From NCBI GenBank assembly GCA_030266015.1, contig JAJDHD010000003.1, forward strand, positions 27,222 through 91,221: a stretch of 64,000 bases of DNA. The letters run 5' to 3'. A program made the translations under genes and the position numbers. This document shows positions 8,519 to 17,674 of this stretch, in pieces (positions within the stretch are counted from its first letter, which is position 1; the number at the start of each line of letters is the position of its first letter). The notes below the pieces were generated by a model. The model made no database searches and was not told where the DNA came from. It saw only the letters and a program-made list of their open reading frames with translations. Source of the DNA: Christensenellaceae bacterium OttesenSCG-928-K19. GTDB taxonomy: Bacteria; Bacillota; Clostridia; Christensenellales; Christensenellaceae.

Positions 8519-9363
8519 TGGGAACGGTACGCGAAAAGTATGCCGAATTGAAAGAGACGCTTTGCTTTTCGGAGGAAGCCGCCGCGGAAGCCATGCGTAT
8601 TTTGCAGGTGACACAGGGACGGCCATCGGGGCAGCTCCAGCTTTATATGGAGCAACCCTGCCAAAACGAACCGGATATCAATGCAATCGTGCAAAAGCGG
8701 CGCGCAGGTATGCCGCTGGCCTATGCCATTGGCAGCAAGCCTTTTTATGGTTATGAGTTTAGCGTAGACAAAACGGTGCTCATTCCCCGCTATGACAGCG
8801 AATGCGTGGTGGAACGCGCCATCACGCTGGTAAAAGAAAAGCAGTATAACACCGCAATAGACCTGTGCTGCGGCAGCGGCGCGCTGGGAATTGCGTTACT
8901 GCTGGAAAGCGGCATAGAGGCCGTCTGTTTTTCGGATATCAGTGCGAATGCGCTGGAAACCGCAAGGAAAAATGCGCAACGGCTTTTGCCAAAAGGAAAA
9001 TATGCACAGTGTATCTTCTCCTGTGGGGATCTGCTTGAACCTATAGCTGAAAAAGCGGATATTCTCCTATGTAACCCCCCCTATGTCAGCCCGGAGGAAT
9101 ACAAAGGGCTGGATGCGCAAATACAGGAGTTTGAGCCTGCCTTGGCGCTTGTGGCACAGCATGATGGCTATGAGTTCTATGAGCGGCTGGCAAGGGAAAG
9201 CAGCGCATACCTGAACCCAGGCGGCGCTGTTGTGCTGGAGATTGGCAGCACACAAGCGCAGGGCGTGCAAGATTTGCTAAAAACGGCCGGGTTTGATAGT
9301 ATAGAATGCGGATTTGACCTCGCAGGCAGGCCGCGCTGGGTAAGCGCTATGCCCGTTAATTAG
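8518..9363 (+). CDS. prmC: Release factor glutamine methyltransferase PrmC
   Basis: 281 residues. S-adenosylmethionine-dependent enzyme that methylates the GGQ glutamine of release factors. The helical N-terminal domain is followed by FYGYEFSVDKTVLIPRYDSE, the SAM-binding motif LCCGSGALGIALLL and the catalytic NPPYV. The ATG at 8518 overlaps the yqhQ stop; a TTG three bases earlier is less likely. Its substrate gene prfA follows, after a 165-base gap. Confidence 0.95.
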   Translation: MGTVREKYAELKETLCFSEEAAAEAMRILQVTQGRPSGQLQLYMEQPCQNEPDINAIVQKRRAGMPLAYAIGSKPFYGYEFSVDKTVLIPRYDSECVVERAITLVKEKQYNTAIDLCCGSGALGIALLLESGIEAVCFSDISANALETARKNAQRLLPKGKYAQCIFSCGDLLEPIAEKADILLCNPPYVSPEEYKGLDAQIQEFEPALALVAQHDGYEFYERLARESSAYLNPGGAVVLEIGSTQAQGVQDLLKTAGFDSIECGFDLAGRPRWVSAMPVN

Positions 9364-9528
9364 ATCAATATGCAAAGCAAAAAAGTTCGCTGGTGCAAGA
9401 CCCCTGCGAATCTGTAAATTAGGAACTTAAAACGCAATTCATGCGTTTCTATGGGTCAGGGGGCAACCTCCCCTTGCCAAGATTGTCAAGAGGCCAGCCT
9501 TTTGACCAGCCGGAGGCATTATTCAAGG
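9364..9528 (+). other. prmC-prfA spacer with possible leader structure
   Basis: A 165-base gap inside an otherwise tight operon. TTCGC (about 9388) can pair with GCGAA, and GACCCCTG (about 9402) can pair imperfectly with CAGGGGGC (about 9465). I recognise no known riboswitch or T-box consensus. Confidence 0.3.
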
Positions 9529-10596
9529 ATGATCGATAAACTGAAAACAATCAAAGACAGGTACGACGCGCTTTCGACGGAGCTCTCCCGACCTGAGGTG
9601 ATCGGCAACCAGGAGCAGTTCCGCGCGCTGGCGCAGGAGCAGTCTTCGCTCACCGAAATCGTGGAGGCTTACGATGCATATGCACGTTTGCTCGACCTTA
9701 TACGCCAAAACAAAGAACTGATGGAAACAGAAGACGACGCCGAGCTGCTGGAGATGGCAAAGGAAGAGCTCGCCGAGCTGGAGCCACAGCAGGCCGGGAT
9801 GGAGGAAGAGTTAAAAGTATTGCTCATCCCCAAGGATAAAAATGATGAGAAAAATGTCATACTGGAAATCCGCGCAGGCACAGGCGGTGACGAAGCCGCA
9901 CTTTTTGGCGGCAACCTCCTGCGCATGTATAACCGCTATGCGGAGCGTCACGGTTTTTCTGTAGAGGCCCTTTCCTCCAACATGACAGAGCTGGGCGGCG
10001 TGAAGGAAATTGTGCTGCTGATTTCCGGCAAAGGGGCCTATTCCCGCCTGAAATATGAAAGCGGCGTGCACAGGGTGCAGCGTGTGCCGGATACGGAATC
10101 CGGCGGGCGTATCCACACCTCCGCGGCAACGGTGGCTGTGTTGCCCGAAGCAGAAGAGGTGGAGGTAAACATCAACCAAAACGACCTGCGGATCGACGTA
10201 TACAGAAGCAGCGGCAACGGTGGGCAAAGTGTGAACACTACAGACAGTGCCGTGCGTATCACCCACCTCCCCACCGGGCTTGTCGTTTCCTGCCAGGATG
10301 AAAAATCGCAGATTAAAAACAAAGCGAAGGCCATGAAGGTGCTTGCGTCACGACTTTATGACATGTATAAAGAAGAAGCGCAAAGCGAGCAGTCGCAAAA
10401 CCGTAAAAGCCAGGTTGGCTCGGGCGACCGCAGCGAGCGCATCCGCACCTATAATTTCCCGCAAGGGCGTGTGACAGACCACCGCATCAGCCTGACACTC
10501 TACAAGCTGGACGCTTTTTTGGACGGCGATATGGACGAAGTCATTGATGCGCTGATTTTGGATGAAAGACAGAAAAAACTGACGGAGCCGGCATGA
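9529..10596 (+). CDS. prfA: Peptide chain release factor 1
   Basis: 355 residues, normal for RF1. It reads UAA and UAG stop codons and triggers peptide release. The codon-recognition segment is [20 protein letters not shown], so the PxT tripeptide is PDT. The catalytic loop [12 protein letters not shown] carries the GGQ that PrmC methylates. The start is [12 protein letters not shown], after CGGAGG at 9511; an upstream in-frame extension lacks homology. The stop overlaps the next start (ATGA). Confidence 0.96.
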   Translation: MIDKLKTIKDRYDALSTELSRPEVIGNQEQFRALAQEQSSLTEIVEAYDAYARLLDLIRQNKELMETEDDAELLEMAKEELAELEPQQAGMEEELKVLLIPKDKNDEKNVILEIRAGTGGDEAALFGGNLLRMYNRYAERHGFSVEALSSNMTELGGVKEIVLLISGKGAYSRLKYESGVHRVQRVPDTESGGRIHTSAATVAVLPEAEEVEVNINQNDLRIDVYRSSGNGGQSVNTTDSAVRITHLPTGLVVSCQDEKSQIKNKAKAMKVLASRLYDMYKEEAQSEQSQNRKSQVGSGDRSERIRTYNFPQGRVTDHRISLTLYKLDAFLDGDMDEVIDALILDERQKKLTEPA

Positions 10597-11354
10597 ACAG
10601 CATTGTATTTGCCATACTCATTGCCTTACTTGTGGGGGCGGGCGGCACAGGCGGCGGCGCAGCACTCACTTTTCTTTTTAAAAAGACAGGAAAAATGCTT
10701 TCCGCCATGCTGATGGGCATTGCGGGGGGCATCATGCTTGCCACAGTGGCGTTTGACATGATACACGAGGCGCTGGAAGCCGCGGGGCTCATCCCCGCCC
10801 TGATCGGGCTTGCTGTGGGTGCTTTAGCGCTTTTTGTTGTTACAAAGCTGATTCCGCATAAAGATGCGGACGAGCTGAACGAAGCCGACCTAAACGAACT
10901 GAAAAAGGACAACCTTGTGCGCTCTGGCCTTTTGCTTGCTGTGGGCATCGCCATACACAACCTGCCGCAAGGCATTGCCATTGGTAGCGGGCTTTCGTCC
11001 GGCCTGGGGTTCACGCTCTCTTTGCTTTTGCTGCTGCACAACATCCCCGAGGGTATGGCAATGGCCATCCCGCTGAAGGTAGGCAATGTGGGGCACGGTA
11101 AAATACTGTGGATTGCGCTTATGGCAACGCTCCCTACCATTATCGGCGCGGTTATTGGCGCGGCGGTGGCAGGTATATCGGAAACATTTATCGGCGCGGC
11201 AATCGCGTTTGCAGGCGGCGCCATGCTATATCTCACATTACACGAACTGATCCCGCAGGCATTGGATATGCACAAAAGCGCGCGAACTGTGCTTTCCGTT
11301 CTTTTGGGCGTTGCGATTGGAGGAATTGTCATATGGCTGACGCACCGCCATTAA
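10593..11354 (+). CDS. ZIP-family divalent metal transporter
   Basis: 253 residues, about eight membrane helices. It takes up zinc or related divalent metals across the membrane. The two metal-binding helices carry [13 protein letters not shown] and [14 protein letters not shown], the family signature. A charged cytoplasmic loop ([18 protein letters not shown]) lies between helices 3 and 4. The gene overlaps prfA by 4 bases at its start and sua5 by 22 bases at its end, so all three are probably translated together. Confidence 0.93.
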   Translation: MNSIVFAILIALLVGAGGTGGGAALTFLFKKTGKMLSAMLMGIAGGIMLATVAFDMIHEALEAAGLIPALIGLAVGALALFVVTKLIPHKDADELNEADLNELKKDNLVRSGLLLAVGIAIHNLPQGIAIGSGLSSGLGFTLSLLLLLHNIPEGMAMAIPLKVGNVGHGKILWIALMATLPTIIGAVIGAAVAGISETFIGAAIAFAGGAMLYLTLHELIPQALDMHKSARTVLSVLLGVAIGGIVIWLTHRH

Positions 11355-12379
11355 ATACACAAATCATCTTTGCCTCCCGCGACCGCAAACGGGCGGTAGA
11401 GGAAGCCGCAAAAACCATACTCGCGGGCGACATCGCTGTGCTGCCAACGGAAACCGTCTATGGCCTGGCCGCAAACGCGCTTGACGGGCAGGCTGTGCAA
11501 AAGGTGTTTGCGGCAAAGGGCAGGCCGCAGGACAACCCACTCATCGTGCATATTGCAGAAATATCCATGCTGGATGACGTGGCACGCGATATCCCGCAAG
11601 AGTCCCAGGCATTGATGGAAGCCTTTTGGCCGGGGCCGCTTTCTATTGTGTTCAAAAAAAACCTGAACATCCCGGATGTTGTGAGCGCGGGGCTTGACAC
11701 TGTTGCAGTGCGTATGCCACACAATCAACTTATGTTGGATATTATTAAAAAATCGGGTGTGCCCGTTGCCGCACCCTCCGCCAACCGTTCGGGCCGCCCC
11801 AGCCCCACAACGGCACAGCACGCAGCAGAAGATCTCTTGGGCCGCGTGCCTCTTATCATCGACGGCGGCTCGTGTTCGGTAGGGGTGGAATCCACCGTGC
11901 TCGATATGACAGGAGACACACCACTAATTCTGCGTCCGGGCAGCATAACCCCCGGCATGATCGAAAAAACCATTGGCAAGGTAGACCTGCACCCGGCAGT
12001 ATTGCAGGGACTTAGGCAGGGGGAACAGGCACAATCCCCCGGCATGAAATACAGGCATTACGCGCCAAACGCAGCGATATTCGTTTTTGAGGGCAATAAA
12101 AAAACTATTGCGAAAAACATTAATGCACGGTATGATTACTATAATGAAAAGTCCCAAAATCCGGTTGTTTTTTGCGCACAGGAATGTGCACCTTTTTATG
12201 CAGGCAAAGAAACCTGTGTGTTAGGCGCAAGCCATGATGAAATCATGTGTTCTCTGTTTGCCCGATTGCGGCAGGCTGACGACATAGGATATGGTGTGAT
12301 ACTGTTCCACTATACAGAGGAAATGGGCCTGGCAGTAAAAAACCGTATTTTAAGGGCGGCGGAGGGTGCAGCAAAATAG
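11333..12379 (+). CDS. Threonylcarbamoyl-AMP synthase (Sua5 type)
   Basis: 348 residues, the two-domain Sua5 form (YwlC-like). It makes threonylcarbamoyl-AMP for the t6A modification of ANN-reading tRNAs. The YrdC domain shows LPTETVYGLAANAL, KGRPQDNPLIVHI, VAAPSANRSGRPSPT and a signature VESTVLDM. The Sua5 domain starts after SPGMKYRHYAP. I chose ATG 11333 because GGAGGA stands 8 bases upstream; a much longer in-frame extension overlaps the ZIP gene and has no family match. Confidence 0.93.
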   Translation: MADAPPLNTQIIFASRDRKRAVEEAAKTILAGDIAVLPTETVYGLAANALDGQAVQKVFAAKGRPQDNPLIVHIAEISMLDDVARDIPQESQALMEAFWPGPLSIVFKKNLNIPDVVSAGLDTVAVRMPHNQLMLDIIKKSGVPVAAPSANRSGRPSPTTAQHAAEDLLGRVPLIIDGGSCSVGVESTVLDMTGDTPLILRPGSITPGMIEKTIGKVDLHPAVLQGLRQGEQAQSPGMKYRHYAPNAAIFVFEGNKKTIAKNINARYDYYNEKSQNPVVFCAQECAPFYAGKETCVLGASHDEIMCSLFARLRQADDIGYGVILFHYTEEMGLAVKNRILRAAEGAAK

Positions 12380-12548
12380 GCAATATCCGCGGGAAAGCAC
12401 GCGCGAGGCGCTGTGCCCCGGAATAAAAACGGCCAATGGGAAGTGTTACCCATAGCAACTATGTAGCCGGTGTGCCGGCAACGGCAGCCTGCTGACCATA
12501 AAGCCAGTAAAACGAGCGCTTAAAGCGCGAGGAGGAAGCAGAAACAAA
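12380..12548 (+). other. Structured spacer before the ywlE-like gene
   Basis: A 169-base gap rich in complementary segments: CGGC...GCCG enclosing ATGGG...CCCAT (about 12431-12464), a CCGG-TGTG-CCGG hairpin, and GCGCTT-AAAGCGC just before AGGAGG. It could be a leader RNA. I cannot match it to a known riboswitch class. Confidence 0.35.
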
Positions 12549-13043
12549 ATGAACGTGTTGTTTGTATGTACCGGGAATACGTGCAGAAGCCCCATGGCGG
12601 AAACCCTGATGGATGACGCCATAGACCGAAGTAGCGATCTTCGCGGAGACGTGAAGGTCGGATCAGCGGGGACATTTGCTTGCGAGGATGCGGATGCCAC
12701 GGCGGAAGCCATGCAGGCGATGGAAGAAATGGGCCTGTCGCTCAAAAAACACAATGCGGAGCAATTCACAAAAGAGCTTGCGGAATGGGCCGATATTATA
12801 CTCGCCATGAGCAAGGAACACATCGAACAAATGGAAGTCATCGCGCCCGAGCAAGAGCATAAAATGCATACGCTCCTTGGATATGTGGATGGCGTGGCTG
12901 GCGAGCCGGTTGAAACAAATTATGACATGCCCGATCCTTTTGGAGAAGGAATAGAGGAATACCGTGAATGTGCCCAAACATTGCAGGCGGCAGTGAAAAA
13001 GCTTGCGGCGCTTTTGGAGAGCGGTATGATAAGCGCGACATGA
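12549..13043 (+). CDS. Low-molecular-weight phosphatase, probable protein-arginine phosphatase YwlE
   Basis: 164 residues. The P-loop CTGNTCRSPMAE is at residues 7-18 and the general acid loop is DPFG near residue 119. In Bacillus YwlE the threonine after the P-loop asparagine directs specificity to phosphoarginine; the same residue is present here. The order sua5, ywlE, rpiB, upp is that of the Bacillus ywl region. Phosphotyrosine activity cannot be excluded. Confidence 0.88.
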   Translation: MNVLFVCTGNTCRSPMAETLMDDAIDRSSDLRGDVKVGSAGTFACEDADATAEAMQAMEEMGLSLKKHNAEQFTKELAEWADIILAMSKEHIEQMEVIAPEQEHKMHTLLGYVDGVAGEPVETNYDMPDPFGEGIEEYRECAQTLQAAVKKLAALLESGMISAT

Positions 13044-13075
13044 ACTGACCAATACCGGAAAGGAATTTTCAAGCT

Positions 13076-13522
13076 ATGAAAGTAGTTTTTGGCTGCGACC
13101 ACGGCGGCATTGTATTAAAACCAGAGATTATCAGCCATTTGGAGAAAAAAGGAATTGAAGTGATTGATGTGGGCGCTTATGACGACTCATCGTCCGATTA
13201 CCCCGTGTTTGGGGAACTGGCCGCGCGCGCCGTACAGCGGGGGGAGGCGGATTTCGGCATTGTCGTCTGCGGAACGGGCATTGGCATTTCCATCACCGCC
13301 AACAAAGTGCCCGGCATCCGTTGCGCGCTGGTACACGATACATTCTCTGCGCACGCCACACGCGAACACAATGACGCAAACATGCTTGCCATGGGTGCGC
13401 GCGTAATTGGCGCGGGACTGGCGCTTGACATTATCGATATTTTCCTCGGCACCGGTTTTTCCGGCGAGGAGCGCCACCAGCGAAGAATTGACGGGATCAC
13501 CCGCGTAGAAAACGAGCAATAA
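13076..13522 (+). CDS. rpiB: Ribose-5-phosphate isomerase B
   Basis: 148 residues, normal length. It interconverts ribose 5-phosphate and ribulose 5-phosphate. Visible motifs: FGCDHGGIVLKPEII at the N-terminus, VCGTGIGISITANKVPGIRC with the active-site cysteine, and REHNDANMLAMGARVIG. A GGAAAGGAA site precedes the start. It lies 32 bases after the ywlE-like gene and 15 bases before upp. Confidence 0.95.
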   Translation: MKVVFGCDHGGIVLKPEIISHLEKKGIEVIDVGAYDDSSSDYPVFGELAARAVQRGEADFGIVVCGTGIGISITANKVPGIRCALVHDTFSAHATREHNDANMLAMGARVIGAGLALDIIDIFLGTGFSGEERHQRRIDGITRVENEQ

Positions 13523-13537
13523 CAATCGGAGGAAATA

Positions 13538-14167
13538 ATGGGAAAAGCACACATACTCGACCACCCGTTGCTGCAGCACAAGGTATCTAAAATCAGGGAT
13601 AAAAACACAGGTGTAAAAGAGTTTCGCGAGCTTGTTACGGAAATTGCCATGCTGATGGTTTATGAGGTGACCCGTGACCTGCCTTTGAAAGAAATAGAGG
13701 TGGAAACGCCCATCACAAAAGCAAAAACAAAGGTGATCGCGGGCAAAACACTGGGCATCATCCCCATACTGCGCGCAGGGCTTGGCATGGTGGATGGCGT
13801 GCTGAACCTGATTCCTTCCGCGAAGGTGGGGCACATTGGCCTGTATCGTGACCCGGAAAGCCTGAAGCCGGTGGAATATTATTGCAAGCTGCCAAAGGAT
13901 GTGGAAGAGCGCGACCTTATTGTGCTGGATCCCATGCTGGCAACCGGCGGCAGTGCAAGTGACGCAATTTCGCTTTTGAAGGAGCACGGCTGCAAAACAA
14001 TTAAGCTGGTCTGCATTATCGCGGCACCCGAAGGTATTCAGGCCGTGGTGGACGCCCACCCGGATGTGGATGTTTATGTGGCGGCGGAGGATGCCGGCCT
14101 CAACGAGCACGCATACATCGTCCCAGGATTGGGAGACGCAGGCGACCGCCTGTTTGGCACAAAATAG
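13538..14167 (+). CDS. upp: Uracil phosphoribosyltransferase
   Basis: 209 residues. It converts uracil and PRPP to UMP. Motifs: [18 protein letters not shown], the PRPP-binding segment [16 protein letters not shown], and the C-terminal uracil-binding [18 protein letters not shown]. It is the last gene of the translation block and is followed by a terminator. Confidence 0.97.
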   Translation: MGKAHILDHPLLQHKVSKIRDKNTGVKEFRELVTEIAMLMVYEVTRDLPLKEIEVETPITKAKTKVIAGKTLGIIPILRAGLGMVDGVLNLIPSAKVGHIGLYRDPESLKPVEYYCKLPKDVEERDLIVLDPMLATGGSASDAISLLKEHGCKTIKLVCIIAAPEGIQAVVDAHPDVDVYVAAEDAGLNEHAYIVPGLGDAGDRLFGTK

Positions 14168-14188
14168 GGATTTCAAAAAAAGCAAACT

Positions 14189-14218
14189 GCCGCTTTCCCT
14201 GCCGGGAGCGGCTTTTTT
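14189..14218 (+). terminator. Intrinsic terminator after upp
   Basis: GCCGCT / AGCGGC stem with an inner TCCC/GGGA extension, followed by six T. It ends the operon. Confidence 0.85.
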
Positions 14219-14365
14219 GATGCCCGCTGCTAAAAACCACAATTTGTTCCTTATTTCTTCACGTAACGTTCAAATTCTATGTTTACACTATACCCAGAAG
14301 AAACAACCGCAATTTTTTTCCTGAAACGGCATACTGTTTCGGGGCGGATAGAAAAGGAGAACCTT

Positions 14366-15607
14366 ATGAGAAGAATATTGATCGTGGTAATGATTGGCAT
14401 TATGCTAGCCGCAGTCTCGGCCTGTACCGGAACGACGACGGATGTGGCAGCAACCAGCCAGCAAACCGAGGCACAGCAGGACGTTTCTGAAGAAGAACCG
14501 GCACAGGAAGAAACGGCAACCGAAGCGGATACGCAAATCACGTTGAGTGACGATGGTGGGCAAATTGACGGAGACGGGGCAACGCAGGACGGTAGCACCG
14601 TACAAATCACAAAGGGTGGTACCTACCGCATCACAGGTACCCTTTCAGATGGCTCTATTGTTGTAAGCGCACCCGGCGAGGATATAACCCTGCTGCTTGC
14701 GGGCACGTCCATCAGCAATACAAGCGGCCCTGCCATATTGGTACAGGACGCGCAAAACGCAACCATTACACTGGAGGACGGTACGGAAAACAATCTTTCG
14801 GATGGTGGCGACAGCGATTATGACGCGGCGCTTTATGGCGTAGTATCCCTTACGATCAACGGCAATGGCGCATTGAATGTGCTGGGAAATGTAGAAGAGG
14901 GAATCGCCAGCGATGGCAATGTCACAATAGACAGTGGCTCTATCAACATCGAGAGCAAGGATGACGGCATCAACGCAAGCGAGGACGGGGTAAGCGAAAT
15001 ATTCATCAATGGCGGCAACATCACGATCAACGCAGGCGGCGACGGCATAGATTCCAACGGCGCAATGACCATAACCGGCGGTATCATTGTATCCAGCGGT
15101 GCGGTGAGCGATGCAAACGGCGGGCTGGATGCCGATGGCACTGTAACGCTTAGCGGAGGCGTTGTCCTTGCCACAGGCGCAAACAACGCCATACCCACCG
15201 AGGGTGCGCAAAAGTTCATTTCTGTCGGCTTTGACAATGCACAGGCAGCAGGCAGCACCATCAGTATTATGCGGGATGGGAAAGAGCTTTTCAGCGCACA
15301 GATTCCGCAAACGTACCAAAGCGTGCTCTATTCGGACGCGGTGCTCGCGGAAGGCGTTACCTATGATTTTTATATAGATGGTGAACTGATTGCTTCCACC
15401 GATACGCAAAGCGTATCCGGTGGGATGGGCGGCCCTGGCGGCATGGGCGCGAATGGCGAACCGCCGGAAATACCAGATGGGGAAATGCCGGAGGGAATGC
15501 CCGAACCACCAGAAGGGGAAATGCCGGAAATGGACGGCGAACGGCCACAGATACCCACAGATGGCGAGCGCCCGGATGGACAGCCGCCAACAGAAGATGC
15601 AGCCTGA
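14366..15607 (+). CDS. Carbohydrate-binding-domain lipoprotein (Cthe_2159-like beta-helix)
   Basis: 413 residues. Lipoprotein signal MRRILIVVMIGIMLAAVSAC with lipobox VSAC. An acidic linker is followed by a repetitive parallel beta-helix region with many Gly/Asn/Asp turns (INGNGALNVLGNVEEG, GGDGIDSNGAMTITGG), as in the DUF4353 family, whose type member binds polygalacturonate. The C-terminal 60 residues are a Gly/Pro/Met/Glu tail with PEGMPEPPEGEMPE-type repeats. The start was chosen on AAAAGGAGA and the signal peptide. It is probably an extracellular polysaccharide-binding protein. Confidence 0.85.
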   Translation: MRRILIVVMIGIMLAAVSACTGTTTDVAATSQQTEAQQDVSEEEPAQEETATEADTQITLSDDGGQIDGDGATQDGSTVQITKGGTYRITGTLSDGSIVVSAPGEDITLLLAGTSISNTSGPAILVQDAQNATITLEDGTENNLSDGGDSDYDAALYGVVSLTINGNGALNVLGNVEEGIASDGNVTIDSGSINIESKDDGINASEDGVSEIFINGGNITINAGGDGIDSNGAMTITGGIIVSSGAVSDANGGLDADGTVTLSGGVVLATGANNAIPTEGAQKFISVGFDNAQAAGSTISIMRDGKELFSAQIPQTYQSVLYSDAVLAEGVTYDFYIDGELIASTDTQSVSGGMGGPGGMGANGEPPEIPDGEMPEGMPEPPEGEMPEMDGERPQIPTDGERPDGQPPTEDAA

Positions 15608-15620
15608 CTTATACAACACA

Positions 15621-15651
15621 GCCGGCAGGTTAAAATACCCGCCGGCTTTTT
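15621..15651 (+). terminator. Intrinsic terminator
   Basis: GCCGGC / GCCGGC stem around an A/T-rich loop, followed by TTTTT. It ends the lipoprotein transcript. Confidence 0.75.
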
Positions 15652-15764
15652 GCGTTCTTGCCCTTCGCTAATGTCCGGCGGCAAATCTTCCGATAAATAG
15701 TATAGAGATATACACTCTCTAGGTTTTTTTGTACTCAAGGACAGCAGATATCCAGGATGGTTTT

Positions 15765-16289
15765 ATGATTAAAACGAATTACGAATTGTGTGAATATATG
15801 AATACCTTTATGGAAAAGCAATTGCCCAACCCGGCGGAGCGGGTTCCTTCGCGCACAAAATATTTTGGGCTGTATGTTTTTTTATTGAACAAGGTCTTTC
15901 ATTTTAAAATAGAATACTGCAAAGAGCTTATTTGTATTTTTTGCAACAGCTTTGTTTCTTATGCCAAAACCACAATAAAGCCTCCACAGGTTTATTCCGA
16001 CATCACATCCTGTATTGTCGATTATGACAGGGCGTTTCATGAAGGATTAAAAATAAAGGCAGGCAATGACACAGAAAGAATGCAAAACGCCTTTGACACT
16101 GTGGCTGGTGCTGTGCAAGAGCGGCTGGAGACTGTTGTGCCCTCGACGAAAAGAGAGCTGATATTAAAACATATCCTTGTTTTTATAGAGCAGACCTCGC
16201 CCAGGCTCAACCACATTATAAAGATAAATGACGCCAAAAGCGAATTGATTGCCGAAAATATGCGCGCCAGTAAATCTAACCCGGACTAA
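15765..16289 (+). CDS. Unknown protein, 174 residues
   Basis: I do not recognise this protein. It is basic and largely helical by composition, has no signal peptide or clear membrane helix, and four cysteines between about residues 45 and 85. The start MIKTNYELCEYMN follows AGGATGG. It precedes a GGDEF gene by 71 bases and may be cotranscribed with it. The gene looks real from its length and codon use. Confidence 0.6.
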   Translation: MIKTNYELCEYMNTFMEKQLPNPAERVPSRTKYFGLYVFLLNKVFHFKIEYCKELICIFCNSFVSYAKTTIKPPQVYSDITSCIVDYDRAFHEGLKIKAGNDTERMQNAFDTVAGAVQERLETVVPSTKRELILKHILVFIEQTSPRLNHIIKINDAKSELIAENMRASKSNPD

Positions 16290-16360
16290 CCGTATCTTTC
16301 CCGTGCAAAATCTGGTATAATAGTTACAATATTTTTTACAGTCAAATTAAGTGGGGATTT

Positions 16361-17443
16361 ATGCTGACAAAAGTTGAGAATTTTATATACCAGAGACTAT
16401 CATCTCGGGCTTTTCGCTCAGATGATGAAAAGTTTCTTTTTTTGATACAGTTAATTGCCACATTGTTTGCCGCCACTGTGCATGTCATTCACCTCATCCT
16501 GTTCTCGGCATATGGAATTTGGCTTTTCACCGGGCTCAATGTCATTTGTCTGGTGATTTATGTCATTTGTTTTTTCCTCATCAGCAAAGGACATTATACC
16601 GCGCCGGGAATTCTGCTTTCGCTGGAAGTAACCGCCTATACCCTCGCTTCGGTCGTTATGTTCGGCTCCGGCACATACCTCATCACCTATTTCATGATTG
16701 TGCTGCTGATGCAGGTGCTAATTCCCTATGCAAGCTGGAAGGTGCGTGCGCCCATCTTTGCCGCAATCTGGGTTTGTACTGTTCTGTCCATTTTTATCGG
16801 CTTGGACAACGCGCCGATGATTGATATTTCAAGCTTTAGAACCTTCTTTTTCATCCTTAACATCCACGTTGGGATTTTTGGCCTGATTGCACAGGTTGCC
16901 ATAAGCAACGTTATTACAAAACTGATTGGCCGGTTTAATGCCGAGCAGCTCGAAAAATACCGTAACCAGGCAAACCGTGATATGCTGACCGGGCTGTATA
17001 ACCGACATTTCGCGCCGCCGTTTTTCAAAAAACTAAAAGGCGACCCAATTGAGATGGACTGGTGCGTAGCCATGTTAGATTTGGACGATTTCAAATATGT
17101 CAATGATACTTACGGCCACAAGGCGGGCGACGATGTGCTTTGCGCGGTGGCGGAAACAATAAAAGGGAACCTGCGCAAGTCAGATATCGTCTTCCGCTGG
17201 GGCGGCGAGGAGTTCCTAATTTTCCTGATGGACACCAATCTGGAGAACGGCATTGTAATACTGGAAAAGCTTCGCAAAAAGCTGGAGGAAAGCACCATTG
17301 TCGCAGACAGAAACACCCTGAAGATAACAGCCACCATTGGCGTATCCCCACTTGATATAAATGACATAGAAAAAAGCATAAAGCAATGTGACAAGCACCT
17401 GTATGAAGGAAAAGCCCATGGCAAAAACCAGGTCGTTGCATAA
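16361..17443 (+). CDS. Membrane diguanylate cyclase (GGDEF)
   Basis: 360 residues. Six membrane helices lie at about residues 25-185, followed by a short coiled linker and a GGDEF domain from residue 205. The active-site loop RWGGEEF is intact (GGEEF at 281-285), and the feedback I-site RxxD (RKSD) sits five residues before it. It should make c-di-GMP from two GTP and be product-inhibited. The substrate-binding NDTYGHKAGDDVL is present. The membrane part has no recognisable ligand domain. Confidence 0.93.
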   Translation: MLTKVENFIYQRLSSRAFRSDDEKFLFLIQLIATLFAATVHVIHLILFSAYGIWLFTGLNVICLVIYVICFFLISKGHYTAPGILLSLEVTAYTLASVVMFGSGTYLITYFMIVLLMQVLIPYASWKVRAPIFAAIWVCTVLSIFIGLDNAPMIDISSFRTFFFILNIHVGIFGLIAQVAISNVITKLIGRFNAEQLEKYRNQANRDMLTGLYNRHFAPPFFKKLKGDPIEMDWCVAMLDLDDFKYVNDTYGHKAGDDVLCAVAETIKGNLRKSDIVFRWGGEEFLIFLMDTNLENGIVILEKLRKKLEESTIVADRNTLKITATIGVSPLDINDIEKSIKQCDKHLYEGKAHGKNQVVA

Positions 17444-17464
17444 AAAGCATCTGCACTAGCCCGC

Positions 17465-17487
17465 ATGGGCATTCCTCCCATTTTTTT
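17465..17487 (+). terminator. Intrinsic terminator
   Basis: ATGGG / CCCAT stem followed by a run of seven T, 22 bases after the GGDEF gene. Confidence 0.6.
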
Positions 17488-17674
17488 ATTTCACGAGGCA
17501 ATCCCGAACGCATGTTTTTAAATTTGCGATTATTTTTCTATGCCAAAATAAACACGTTAGCGTCTTTGGCCTTTATTGGAGCATTCCACCACCCGGCCGT
17601 CCCGGGCTTGACAGCAGCCTGCCCTCGCATATATGCTAAATACTGGTTTTATATCGTATAACGGAGGCTTGGCA

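Noticed and set aside
9451..9528. N-terminal extension of release factor 1
   Set aside because: Residues upstream of MIDKLK do not belong to the family, and the CGGAGG site lies inside the extension.
11108..11332. N-terminal extension of the Sua5-type gene into the ZIP gene
   Set aside because: Overlaps a conserved coding region in another frame; GGAGGA directly precedes the internal ATG 11333.
13187..14242. 351-codon minus-strand open frame opposite rpiB and upp
   Set aside because: Antisense shadow of two strongly conserved genes; His/Cys-rich composition and no ribosome site.
14645..15619. 324-codon minus-strand open frame opposite the carbohydrate-binding lipoprotein
   Set aside because: Shadow produced by the repetitive codons of the real gene.
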